The translations under genes and the position numbers were made by a program. The notes beneath the pieces were generated by a model. It was not told the origin of the DNA. It ran no database searches and saw only the letters and a list, made by a program, of their open reading frames with translations. Of a DNA stretch of 64,000 bases, positions 60,901 through 64,000 are shown one piece after another (positions within the stretch are counted from its first letter, which is position 1; each line of letters opens with the position of its first letter). The DNA is from Myoxocephalus aenaeus (taxonomy: Eukaryota; Chordata; Actinopteri; Perciformes; Cottidae). The stretch lies in NCBI GenBank assembly GCA_038501785.1, contig JBAMJR010000195.1:5987501-6051500 (forward strand), read 5' to 3'.

Positions 60901-62460
60901 GGGGAAAGACTCCGACCTACTTCAAACTCCTCAGTCAGAGCACAATGAAGCTACTGAAACCCGGAGCGCTCCGGTTTGATGCGGCAAACGGAAATTAAGT
61001 TTGTTGATGTCAAGATAATTGAATAAACTCTAATACACCAATGCTTTTATCGAAAAAGCTATTGGGTAAAGACCACGTAAATGCTATCAGCCCAGTTTGA
61101 CCAAACAAACCTGAACAAGCAAATGCAGTGACAGGGAACATTTCATAACTCCAGTTTGGTCCCAGATTTAAGCAAACAATCTAAATGCCCAGAAATGTAC
61201 CGCAGACAGTTTTCTGTGAAAGTAAGCTTCTAAGAAGGACGCCATCCAAAATGGCCAACAAACATGATCCAATATTCACAACAGTCAAATGAACACGCAA
61301 CTGGAAAGTGAGCTTCAATTCAATATCAAACTAACGACATAATTATGATTGATTCGGGTCTACATTTTAAATCGACAAACTTTTCCGTTTACATTAAATT
61401 TAGCTGACGCTTTTATCCAAAGCGACTTACAATGAGTGCATTCAACCATGAGTAGAAACTCAGAACAACAAGAATCAAGAAAGTACAATTTCTTAAAGAA
61501 AGCTAAACTATAAAGTGCTATAAGTAAGAGCCATTTAAGTGCTACCACGGTGCTGCTTTCTTTATTCAAGGTATAGTCGGAAAAGATCGGAAAACTTTAA
61601 ATGTTTCATATTTAAAAGTTGTAAACATGCCAGAATTGTGTCAATATTAAAAATGTAATATATTTTTATCACATTAAATGAGTGTCTGTTTAAATATTAA
61701 TAAAACCAGAATCAATAATCAAAATAAATTATAGAAAATCAGCAACGTTTGACTGGCAGGTTGTCGATGTCGTGAAAATGCCGTTGCAGCTGCAGCTGGG
61801 TTTGGGGCGACCCAGAGACCCAGAAACCACGTCGAACCTGACGAGCTACGCTGAGCCGGCACCACGGACTCTGTGTGTGGCTGCGAATGAGCCGTGAAGA
61901 GGTCAGCGGATGCACGTTACCCGCTCAGATGAACCGCCGGTGAGGATTCACAATGCAGCCTAAAGGCCTTGTTATGCAATTATCTTCGAGCTTCTGCTAT
62001 GACTGCGCTACAATGTTCATACAAATAAACTGCTTGATCCCACGAGCCACAAGTTGGACTTGTTAGTGCCCAACACTTGAGCCCAACTCATTAGCAGAAA
62101 TTTAGATCTCAGGATCCAAGATGAAGCTGTTTGTCACTACTCTCACTGTAAAACACTTTCTAATTTTTAGAAAAGTTTTTTAATTTGTATTATTATTACT
62201 CGCAGAAGTGGGTTTACATATTAACCTCCAATGTCGCAGAGCAAAGTCAGCACACAAAAAGCCTGCTGTTTCGAGAGTGCTGGCCCAATTAAGACAAAAA
62301 CAAACACGGCCGTGAGCTCAAATACAACAACGCAGTGGGAAGGTTGTACCTGTTGGTGGCGCGAGCCGGAGAAGGTGTACTGGACAGAATGTGGCGGGTA
62401 GCGGCCCTGCTCGCTGCTGAAGCTCCCCTGGCTGGGGGGGTAGCCCGAGCTACTGGACAT
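17792..62460 (-). CDS. ncor1: ncor1, nuclear receptor corepressor 1 (spliced, 45 coding exons)
   Basis: NCoR1 is the nuclear scaffold that recruits HDAC3, TBL1 and GPS2 to unliganded nuclear receptors and represses transcription. I placed 45 coding exons on the minus strand, listed separately. They sum to 7515 nt, giving 2504 residues plus stop; human NCOR1 has about 2440. Every junction is GT-AG and all phases agree. Domain order: N-terminal RYPPHSVQYTF; coiled coil for GPS2/TBL1 (about 164-237); deacetylase-activating region with SANT1 (about 385-480); SANT2 (about 650-700); acidic segment; GSIxQ-GTP units (1090-1375); Arg/Glu-rich helix (about 1690-1727); CoRNR boxes IDVII (1969-1973), ISHII (2098-2102) and LEDII (2305-2309); and the terminal YETLSDSDD. 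The polyglutamine tracts at 1847-1908 and 2441-2474 have no counterpart of that length in mammals. A cryptic or alternative exon cannot be excluded. Introns not listed separately are under about 1.2 kb and show nothing recognisable. Confidence 0.96.
17885..17986 (-). repeat. ncor1: Trinucleotide repeat coding for Gln34
   Basis: 34 uninterrupted glutamine codons on the minus strand. The array contains a pure run of 12 CAA codons (17897-17932) flanked by CAG-rich parts, so it is not a simple CAG tract. Confidence 0.95.
18185..18361 (-). CDS. ncor1: ncor1 coding exon 44 (residues 2352-2410)
   Basis: Encodes SKANSRKSKSPNLGQAYAG and ERPSSVSSVHSEGDYHRQ, conserved phospho-rich segments of the NCoR1 tail. 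Confidence 0.96.
18460..18654 (-). CDS. ncor1: ncor1 coding exon 43 (residues 2287-2351), CoRNR box 1
   Basis: Encodes HSFSDPANNLGLEDIIRKAL. LEDII with its helix is receptor-interaction domain 1, which binds the coactivator groove of unliganded nuclear receptors. Confidence 0.97.
18753..18806 (-). CDS. ncor1: ncor1 coding exon 42 (residues 2269-2286)
   Basis: An 18-codon exon encoding QPGTEIFNLPAVTSS, with gtaagt donor and ttgcag acceptor; family-conserved. Confidence 0.95.
19042..19187 (-). CDS. ncor1: ncor1 coding exon 41 (residues 2220-2268)
   Basis: Encodes NDSRSPGSVSYLPAFFTKLE and QSKKQEIFRKLNS, a conserved block before receptor-interaction domain 1. It joins exon 40 through a split Arg codon (AG|G). 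Confidence 0.96.
19896..20039 (-). CDS. ncor1: ncor1 coding exon 40 (residues 2172-2219)
   Basis: Encodes PGKSPERG, YEPISPPQSY and READNPEIR; proline-rich linker between receptor-interaction domains 2 and 1. Confidence 0.94.
20138..20355 (-). CDS. ncor1: ncor1 coding exon 39 (residues 2100-2171)
   Basis: Begins HIITQDFARNQ, the second half of CoRNR box 2, and continues with RYSPENQVQASHHQRPSSRV. The box is split between exons 38 and 39. Confidence 0.96.
20471..20619 (-). CDS. ncor1: ncor1 coding exon 38 (residues 2050-2099)
   Basis: Encodes RGYDMSRYRPSGEQ, a Ser/Pro/Gln-rich stretch, and THRVMTLADHIS. The last residues begin CoRNR box 2 (ISHII). Confidence 0.94.
20972..21130 (-). CDS. ncor1: ncor1 coding exon 37 (residues 1997-2049)
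   Basis: Encodes SSNRYDNTGGG, IEVISPASSPVQPQQDKPEE and EHMIFS. EVISPASSP is a conserved NCoR motif. Confidence 0.95.
21318..21967 (-). CDS. ncor1: ncor1 coding exon 36 (residues 1780-1996), CoRNR box 3
   Basis: The largest exon, 650 nt. It encodes an Ala-rich start, RYSTAADALAALVDAAASAP, a 62-residue Gln/His tract, YSDGPGVKDKGP, SRIEEELRTRGKTTITAANF and IDVIITRQIASDKD. IDVII is the third, NCoR-type, receptor-interaction motif. The mammalian protein has only a few glutamines where the tract lies. Confidence 0.96.
21583..21768 (-). repeat. ncor1: Trinucleotide repeat coding for a 62-residue Gln/His tract
   Basis: A mix of CAG, CAA and CAT codons giving 55 Gln and 7 His; the last 21 residues are pure Gln. 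Opposite-strand poly-Leu and poly-Ala frames here are shadows of this array. Confidence 0.95.
22028..22053. repeat. Poly-G tract
   Basis: Two long G runs separated by AA in an ncor1 intron; on the gene's sense strand this is poly-C. Confidence 0.85.
22080..22260 (+). mobile_element. Probable LINE-type retrotransposon 3' tail
   Basis: AAATTTCGTTGTATG followed by ACAATGACAATAAAC resembles the 3' tail found on many fish LINE copies. It lies in the intron between exons 36 and 35. Family not assigned. Confidence 0.4.
22344..22479 (-). CDS. ncor1: ncor1 coding exon 35 (residues 1735-1779)
   Basis: Encodes PEQPGRPGSRGYLHSPSPS and QQRPSIFQGKSVITAL, closely matching the NCoR1 segment before the AADALAALVDAA block. 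Confidence 0.96.
22681..22869 (-). CDS. ncor1: ncor1 coding exon 34 (residues 1672-1734)
   Basis: Encodes HQAHLAAAAAASAERERE and a long Arg/Glu/Asp single-helix stretch (ER repeats), ending ANEYIRG. Human NCOR1 has a shorter version of the same charged helix. Confidence 0.95.
23312..23461 (-). CDS. ncor1: ncor1 coding exon 33 (residues 1622-1671)
   Basis: Encodes IIDLAQMPPTILLPHPGGTG, ERMAYLPGAQPPFPPRAF and SISP. Strongly family-conserved. Confidence 0.97.
23865..24062 (-). CDS. ncor1: ncor1 coding exon 32 (residues 1556-1621)
   Basis: Encodes QLYTMENTRQTILNDYITSQ, QMQVIRPDMARGLSPREQP, one of the most conserved NCoR/SMRT blocks. Confidence 0.97.
24283..24522 (-). CDS. ncor1: ncor1 coding exon 31 (residues 1476-1555)
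   Basis: Encodes HERKSAITPTQRDNVPAKSP, HSPFDPHHR and GEVYRPHLPPHLDPAM. Confidence 0.97.
24782..25088 (-). CDS. ncor1: ncor1 coding exon 30 (residues 1374-1475)
   Basis: Encodes STIKHNVKSLITSPSKLP, SVLRSTHQEANKSQLSPSMY, ARRTPVNY and SRGSPMLGRG. The exon opens with IHPL rather than the GTP found after other GSIxQ units. Confidence 0.96.
25289..25539 (-). CDS. ncor1: ncor1 coding exon 29 (residues 1290-1373)
   Basis: Encodes GTPRTAAETYEDAMKYGKQI, KRESPPIRSFEGGIGKGKPY, NTIKEMGRSIHEIPRQ and EGSMSQ. Confidence 0.97.
25643..25726 (-). CDS. ncor1: ncor1 coding exon 28 (residues 1262-1289)
   Basis: Encodes LISRALPREGPHGDPKERPL and ISGSIMQ; 28 codons, phase 1 at both ends. Confidence 0.96.
25820..25945 (-). 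CDS. ncor1: ncor1 coding exon 27 (residues 1220-1261)
   Basis: Encodes AIKNPRENTRSPRTAHELKR, TYDMMEGPMGRG and APFEG; 42 codons. Confidence 0.96.
26052..26220 (-). CDS. ncor1: ncor1 coding exon 26 (residues 1164-1219)
   Basis: Encodes GTPALPQSSIAADLLKGTIT and SKGHVIYEGKSGHILSYD. The second block is nearly invariant in NCoR1. Confidence 0.97.
26346..26431 (-). CDS. ncor1: ncor1 coding exon 25 (residues 1135-1163)
   Basis: Encodes GAVPSIQDGRGNPAKMGEG and LTMRGSITQ, ending exactly at the GSITQ unit; it was missed as a long open frame because it is only 86 nt. Confidence 0.93.
26432..27197 (-). other. ncor1: ncor1 intron 24
   Basis: 766 bp of AT-rich intron between exons 24 and 25; nothing recognisable. 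Confidence 0.7.
27198..27312 (-). CDS. ncor1: ncor1 coding exon 24 (residues 1097-1134)
   Basis: Encodes GTPGTYLPSHAVYGPEGS and STVGSISLGLPRQQDPNKP. The match to NCoR1 VGSISLGLPRQQ is exact. Placed by splice signals (cttttcag acceptor, gtagga donor). Confidence 0.95.
27313..28601 (-). other. ncor1: ncor1 intron 23
   Basis: 1.3 kb intron with a (GT)n tract near 28356-28382 and a short perfect hairpin at about 28483-28510 (11-bp arms). No exon seen. Confidence 0.7.
28602..28768 (-). CDS. ncor1: ncor1 coding exon 23 (residues 1041-1096)
   Basis: Encodes NQMVQSMPDGVRVTFSRPSR, PPLIPTSKPTDKPSFIQ and GGSISQ, corresponding to the NCoR1 NLPEGVRL to GGSISQ segment. Confidence 0.96.
28769..30768 (-). 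other. ncor1: ncor1 intron 22
   Basis: 2.0 kb intron; no conserved exon or named repeat recognised in it. Confidence 0.65.
30769..30936 (-). CDS. ncor1: ncor1 coding exon 22 (residues 985-1040)
   Basis: Encodes KPLPYMPYDMKLALDQEV, SPYRLSPRELSKASPQPDP and SRYSVPP. Clean acceptor (actgcag) and donor (gtaaaa), phase 1 at both ends, 168 nt. It could therefore be skipped without changing frame, and I do not recall this block in the human reference protein. Confidence 0.85.
30937..31600 (-). other. ncor1: ncor1 intron 21
   Basis: 664 bp; nothing recognisable. Confidence 0.65.
31601..31778 (-). CDS. ncor1: ncor1 coding exon 21 (residues 926-984)
   Basis: Encodes GGVPISGFAMLQHQIKAVHD, EEKQRQDQGDLERRPPFNTR and SPTVIDRDG, matching the NCoR GTPVSGYALYQRHIKAMHES region. 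Confidence 0.95.
31893..32016 (-). CDS. ncor1: ncor1 coding exon 20 (residues 884-925)
   Basis: Encodes MFSMDKPTLLNPPGSVLVSS, QLNIQQMQQRAANIPSM. Donor is gttagt. Confidence 0.95.
32151..32583 (-). CDS. ncor1: ncor1 coding exon 19 (residues 740-883)
   Basis: A 433-nt exon, poorly conserved apart from its end, which encodes HSDNDSSATCSADEDVEAEP, the NCoR hallmark segment. It contains possible SUMO-type motifs (VKEE near 792; IKMEPD near 836). Confidence 0.92.
32584..34121 (-). other. ncor1: ncor1 intron 18
   Basis: 1.5 kb intron with a (CT)n run near 33812-33834; no exon seen. Confidence 0.65.
34122..34221 (-). CDS. ncor1: ncor1 coding exon 18 (residues 707-739)
   Basis: Encodes DTRRARADRSQGEG and an acidic run of seven Asp (DDDDDDDNADDSE). 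Follows SANT2; shorter than the corresponding mammalian segment. Confidence 0.9.
34311..34447 (-). CDS. ncor1: ncor1 coding exon 17 (residues 661-706), SANT2
   Basis: Encodes GLVEHGRNWTAIAKMVGTKS, EAQCKNFYFNYKRRHNLDNL and LQQHKQ: helices 2 and 3 of SANT2, the histone-tail-reading Myb-like domain. Confidence 0.98.
34448..37033 (-). other. ncor1: ncor1 intron 16
   Basis: 2.6 kb AT-rich intron; (GA)n run at about 36901-36930. No exon or named element recognised. Confidence 0.65.
37034..37099 (-). CDS. ncor1: ncor1 coding exon 16 (residues 639-660), SANT2 start
   Basis: 22 codons encoding AGAGETGETSRWTEEEMEV and AKK, the first helix of SANT2; found by homology because it is only 66 nt. Confidence 0.95.
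37100..39936 (-). other. ncor1: ncor1 intron 15
   Basis: 2.8 kb intron. It holds an (AC)n run at about 37979-38001 and a retrotransposon gag-like fragment at 38818-38926. Confidence 0.7.
38800..38926 (+). mobile_element. Broken LTR-retrotransposon gag start (Copia-like, fish type)
   Basis: An ATG at 38818 opens a 30-codon frame (38818-38910) starting MAAGNYKVPPQFDEKKSY, which resembles the gag N-terminus of fish LTR retrotransposons. The frame is broken near 38881-38885, after the SYESWK segment; resemblance continues in another frame to about 38926, then stops. Just upstream, CGGTAGCAGA resembles a tRNA-Met primer-binding site. No pol region or clear LTR pair was found, so it is a dead fragment. 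Family identification is by recall. Confidence 0.45.
39937..40232 (-). CDS. ncor1: ncor1 coding exon 15 (residues 540-638)
   Basis: Encodes DIGKDKEKCDG, TPRGRKTANSQGRRKGRITT, RSMANEAASVAAEEAPP and a proline-rich tail. The basic TPRGRKTANSQGRRKGRIT block is highly conserved. Confidence 0.97.
40988..41118 (-). CDS. ncor1: ncor1 coding exon 14 (residues 497-539)
   Basis: Encodes QITRPSQEDKSDEKTEEE and a Lys/Glu/Asp-rich coil, the charged linker between SANT1 and SANT2. Confidence 0.96.
41985..42260. promoter_or_regulatory. CpG-rich patch inside ncor1 intron 13
   Basis: Locally rich in CpG (for example GCGATCGCGCGAGAGAATCG) within AT-rich intron. It holds two ATGGCGGC sites on the plus strand (about 42010 and 42238), a YY1-like core. 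Possible internal promoter or enhancer, or an unrecognised repeat. Confidence 0.35.
45172..45240. repeat. Compound TACA / AC / AT microsatellite
   Basis: TACA tetranucleotides running into CACACACA, ATATAT and GTGTGTG, partly self-complementary. Confidence 0.85.
46852..46879 (+). repeat. G-rich run, possible G-quadruplex
   Basis: Four or more G blocks separated by single T on the plus strand, i.e. the template strand of ncor1. Confidence 0.8.
47945..47968. repeat. (AC)n microsatellite
   Basis: About 12 AC units preceded by degenerate CACGCA repeats from about 47900. Confidence 0.85.
49564..49665 (-). CDS. ncor1: ncor1 coding exon 13 (residues 463-496), SANT1 end
   Basis: Encodes CVADCVLYYYLTKKNHNYKT and LVRRNYGRRRGRNQ: helix 3 of SANT1 and the basic tail of the deacetylase-activating domain that contacts HDAC3 with inositol phosphate. 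Confidence 0.98.
50457..50511 (-). CDS. ncor1: ncor1 coding exon 12 (residues 444-462), SANT1
   Basis: A 55-nt exon encoding FVQHPKNFGLIASYLERK, the middle helix of SANT1. Confidence 0.97.
50644..50822 (-). CDS. ncor1: ncor1 coding exon 11 (residues 385-443)
   Basis: Encodes NNEKQMRQMSVIPPMMYDLE, FINMNGLMDDPMKVYK and FMNVWTEHEKEIFKE: the deacetylase-activating domain and the first helix of SANT1. Confidence 0.98.
51112..51202 (-). CDS. ncor1: ncor1 coding exon 10 (residues 354-384)
   Basis: Encodes VGQRGTGLSATIARSEHEIS and IIDGLSEQE, a near-invariant block before the deacetylase-activating domain. Confidence 0.98.
51203..52311 (-). other. ncor1: ncor1 intron 9
   Basis: 1.1 kb; nothing recognisable. 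Confidence 0.65.
52312..52484 (-). CDS. ncor1: ncor1 coding exon 9 (residues 297-353)
   Basis: Encodes EQNICQRYDQLMEAWEKKVE, RMENNPRRKAKDG and EYYERQFPEIRKQREQQERF. Confidence 0.98.
52485..54276 (-). other. ncor1: ncor1 intron 8
   Basis: 1.8 kb intron; contains the interspersed repeat at about 53500-53820 and a poly-A run near 53266-53286. Confidence 0.7.
53500..53820 (+). mobile_element. Teleost interspersed repeat, family unnamed
   Basis: Segments GAGTGAAATGTCTTAAAAAC, TACTGAATGGATTGCCATGA and TTAGCATGCTAACA are ones I recognise as high-copy in percomorph genomes. No coding part is left. Confidence 0.5.
54277..54343 (-). CDS. ncor1: ncor1 coding exon 8 (residues 274-296)
   Basis: Encodes NQVMRKKLILFFKRRNHARK and QK; 67 nt, joined through a split Thr codon. 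Confidence 0.97.
55099..55151 (-). CDS. ncor1: ncor1 coding exon 7 (residues 257-273)
   Basis: A 53-nt exon encoding PLYNQPSDTKVYHDNIK, identical or nearly so across vertebrates. Confidence 0.96.
55299..55355 (-). CDS. ncor1: ncor1 coding exon 6 (residues 238-256)
   Basis: 19 codons encoding KKAEEAHKVLEGFGPKVEL, phase 0 at both ends. Confidence 0.96.
55356..57013 (-). other. ncor1: ncor1 intron 5
   Basis: 1.7 kb intron with the tandem hairpins at 56381-56455; otherwise nothing recognised. Confidence 0.7.
56381..56455. repeat. Two adjacent short hairpins
   Basis: Hairpin 1: perfect 15-bp arms CCCGCTATGCCAAAT (56381-56395) and complement (56401-56415), 5-nt loop. Hairpin 2: 13-bp arms GGTGGGTATACTC (56425-56437) and near-complement (56443-56455), one G:T, 5-nt loop. 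Confidence 0.85.
57014..57127 (-). CDS. ncor1: ncor1 coding exon 5 (residues 200-237)
   Basis: Encodes QQLEEEAAKPVEPEKPAT, PPPVEHKHRSIVQIIYDENR; donor is gttagt. It ends the coiled coil that assembles with GPS2 and TBL1. Confidence 0.97.
57128..59113 (-). other. ncor1: ncor1 intron 4
   Basis: 2.0 kb intron, one third of it the hAT-like element at 58417-59098. The donor reads gttggt. Confidence 0.8.
58417..59098. mobile_element. hAT-like non-autonomous transposon (MITE)
   Basis: 682 bp flanked by a 7-bp direct duplication TACTAGG (58410-58416 and 59099-59105; 7 of 8 bp at hAT target-site length). The ends are imperfect inverted repeats (ATGGGCGGAACGGTAC against AGGGGTGGAACCGTAC), and the right end has the fish hAT pattern GGGGTGGAACCGTAC. 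No transposase frame. Exact ends may differ by a few bases. Confidence 0.7.
59114..59296 (-). CDS. ncor1: ncor1 coding exon 4 (residues 139-199)
   Basis: Encodes DASPSKLSKEELIQSMDRVD and REIAKVEQQIFKLKKKQ, the coiled coil of repression domain 1 that binds GPS2 and TBL1. Confidence 0.98.
59598..59805 (-). CDS. ncor1: ncor1 coding exon 3 (residues 69-138)
   Basis: Encodes PPERRHGYEQQFHSLSAQSD, HEALEVKRPRME and a less conserved tail ending SSEVKK. Confidence 0.95.
59946..60040 (-). CDS. ncor1: ncor1 coding exon 2 (residues 38-68)
   Basis: Encodes DFSVPDYRAHLQDAQGRRRP and SLLSEFHPGTER. The short glutamine run that mammals have between PDYR and RRRPSLLSE is missing here. Confidence 0.96.
60423..60590 (+). 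mobile_element. tRNA-derived SINE (percomorph type)
   Basis: Starts GGGGCATCCTGGTGGCTTAG with an A-box-like TGGCTTAGGGG, a B-box-like GTTCAAGTTTGG (60479-60490), then GGGGACCTTTGTTGTATGTC, a (CTC)n tract (60516-60546) and the tail AATAAAGGCAAA. This order is the common spiny-rayed-fish tRNA SINE. Confidence 0.8.
61385..61560 (+). mobile_element. Common teleost repeat with GACGCTTTTATCCAAAGCGA core
   Basis: Contains GACGCTTTTATCCAAAGCGA, CTTACAATGAGTGCATTCAA and AAGTGCTATAAGTAAGAGCC, a sequence I recognise as repeated throughout fish genomes. Class not assigned; no coding capacity. Confidence 0.6.
62350..62460 (-). CDS. ncor1: ncor1 coding exon 1 (residues 1-37, start)
   Basis: Encodes MSSSSGYPPSQGSFSSEQGR and YPPHSVQYTFSGSRHQQ. 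The start is the family start; an in-frame TGA lies nine bases upstream, so no longer N-terminus is possible in this exon. Kozak position -3 is A. Confidence 0.97.
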
Positions 62461-62487
62461 CCTGACTCAGTGCTAGTGGGCGGCTGC

Positions 62488-62525
<38 letters not shown>

Positions 62526-62565
62526 CAGGGATGTTAGCTAGACCATGTTTGGAGACACAAACCAC
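62461..62565 (-). promoter_or_regulatory. ncor1: Presumed ncor1 5' UTR part of coding exon 1
   Basis: Upstream of the ATG the minus strand has a CAG array (62490-62523), a two-codon upstream ORF (ATG GTC TAG, 62546-62538) and a possible acceptor ggtgcag with exon start near 62565. Transcription of this part is inferred from the splice signal. Confidence 0.5.
62490..62523 (-). repeat. ncor1: CAG repeat in presumed 5' UTR
   Basis: About 11 CAG units on the ncor1 sense strand, not translated in frame with the main ATG. Confidence 0.9.
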
Positions 62566-64000
62566 CTGCACCAAGACAGAAACAAAAACATTGTTTTCAG
62601 AAGTCACATTTTAAGACATTACGATGAATATATCGAAGCCTCCTAGATATCTTTTTCCGCATTAGGAAGAATCAAAGAAAAAGAAGCAGACAACATACAT
62701 TAAATCATACATGTTGTTAAAAGGAATACAGCGTGTTTGAGAGGCGATGCCACAGCATCAGTCAGAGAGCGTAGAAGACGGCTATTGAGCATCCAGTATG
62801 CTATCAAGTTAGTATGCGCTACATGAACTGCACTACAAGAGGGAGCGCCACAAACCGTAGTCCAGCATCACTTTCCCCAAATATTTCTGCTTCCATGCAG
62901 GTGAGTGTAGGCCTAAAGCGCTGCCCTGCTGATATCACCTAAATTAGAATTCAATCTAAAATACACCACTCATGGCGCTTACTTTGCCTGCAGCGGTGGC
63001 AATCTAAATCAAGGCTTTTAAAACAAAAGTGCAAGGATGATCTTGCAACAACTAGTTCATTTAAAAAAAAAAAAAAAAACATAGGGCTGTGCAGCTGCAG
63101 CTCTGGAAAACACCAAAACAGTACCTCTAGGGGTGGAAAGAACAGGGGCCTGTTCTTCCAAAATGGATAACCGAGATAATTTGATTTGACTGCTGAATTT
63201 GTTATCAGCCTGGATTTTTTTTCTTTAAAGTGGTCTAAAATATAATAATACTAAAAATGCAGTATTCAAAGTCTCTCTGTCCATCAAAACATTCAGATGT
63301 TCCCCAACCTTGTTGTATGAACCTAATCGTGTGGGTATTGTTGAAAAGAACAGATCTCAGTCTGAACAGATTGGATCAGTAAGAACAGATCAGCAAAAAC
63401 ATTGCGAGTAGGCATTTTGCAGATATATTGATAATCACGTCATGCTAATAACAAACAATTTAAGCAAAACCATGTACTTAAAAAAAAAAGATGCGTTATA
63501 TATTGTAAAATGGTCTGTAGGTTGTGAACGAGTCACCAATCAATAGTATTTGAAAGAAACCGGTGTCGTTGCATAGTTAACATAATTTTGTGAAATTACT
63601 TTGTGTGATATAAAAATGCAACCCAAAGAAACAAAAAGGATCAAATGTAACCTACAGATAACTAATTCCACGCTCAAAATCCGTTCAAATAAAGTAGTTG
63701 AATCGTAATGATGATTAAAACATACAACCCTGAAACATGCTCGCAAACTAGTTAAGTGAGACAGACTTATATTATTATTGTCAATTGTTCATGTCATTTC
63801 ATCTCCTGTTCAAGCATTCTGTAGTTAATTAAAGGGTTTGGCAGGGTGTGTCACGGCCAGGTCATAGCTAAAAAAATAGCTGAAAATTCCTCCGATTCTA
63901 ATTAACTTCGGCTATGCAGTGGTGAAAAAGGTGCAGGCGAACCGCACACGTCACGCCACCCAATCATACGATCAGTGATCATGGTTTCAGCGTTCCACTC
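62566..64000 (-). other. ncor1: Upstream ncor1 intron / 5' region
   Basis: No coding sequence recognised. Probably an intron leading to untranslated first exon(s) outside the window; a poly-A run lies near 63063-63079. Confidence 0.5.

Larger units (their letters stand above)
60041..62349 (-). other. ncor1: ncor1 intron 1 (between coding exons 1 and 2)
   Basis: 2.3 kb; contains a SINE at about 60423-60590 and a second teleost repeat at about 61385-61560. Confidence 0.75.

Overview
This is a vertebrate genomic window, almost certainly from a percomorph teleost fish. The evidence is intron-split genes with GT-AG junctions, dense (AC)n, (AT)n and (CT)n microsatellites, a tRNA-derived SINE, and other repeats I recognise from spiny-rayed fish genomes. 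It holds three protein-coding genes: adora2b (+), zswim7 (-) and ncor1 (-). This is the same neighbourhood as human 17p12-p11.2, except that ttc19, which lies between ZSWIM7 and NCOR1 in human, was not found. The gene names come from recognising the protein families by eye; no alignment or database search was run.

Layout. Bases 1-752 are adora2b intron, and 753-1437 is the last coding exon of the adenosine A2B receptor, followed by a long 3' UTR. zswim7 converges on it: I assembled five coding exons between 14080 and 4086 into a complete 138-residue SWIM zinc-finger protein, including a 22-nt micro-exon. The zswim7 start is flanked by a compact promoter-like region with ETS, CCAAT and E2F motifs at about 14.1-14.2 kb. 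From 14.2 to 17.8 kb there is no gene, only a hairpin element and probably the 3' UTR of ncor1.

From 17792 to 62460 the minus strand carries the whole coding region of ncor1 in 45 exons. All splice phases agree, the coding exons sum to 7515 nt, and the model encodes 2504 residues. It has the N-terminal coiled-coil region, SANT1 with the deacetylase-activating region, SANT2, a series of GSIxQ|GTP units sitting on exon junctions, and three CoRNR boxes. Two long glutamine tracts (62 Q/H residues and 34 Q) interrupt the C-terminal half. A third CAG array lies in the presumed 5' UTR. The non-coding first exon(s) and promoter are probably beyond base 64000.

The genes do not form a pathway: adora2b is a Gs-coupled adenosine receptor, zswim7 is a homologous-recombination factor, and ncor1 is the HDAC3 corepressor scaffold. 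The introns hold the mobile elements: a hAT-like MITE eight bases from an ncor1 splice donor, a SINE, other teleost repeats and a broken retrotransposon gag start. I found no undescribed multi-gene system; the more unusual points are structural and are listed in the findings.
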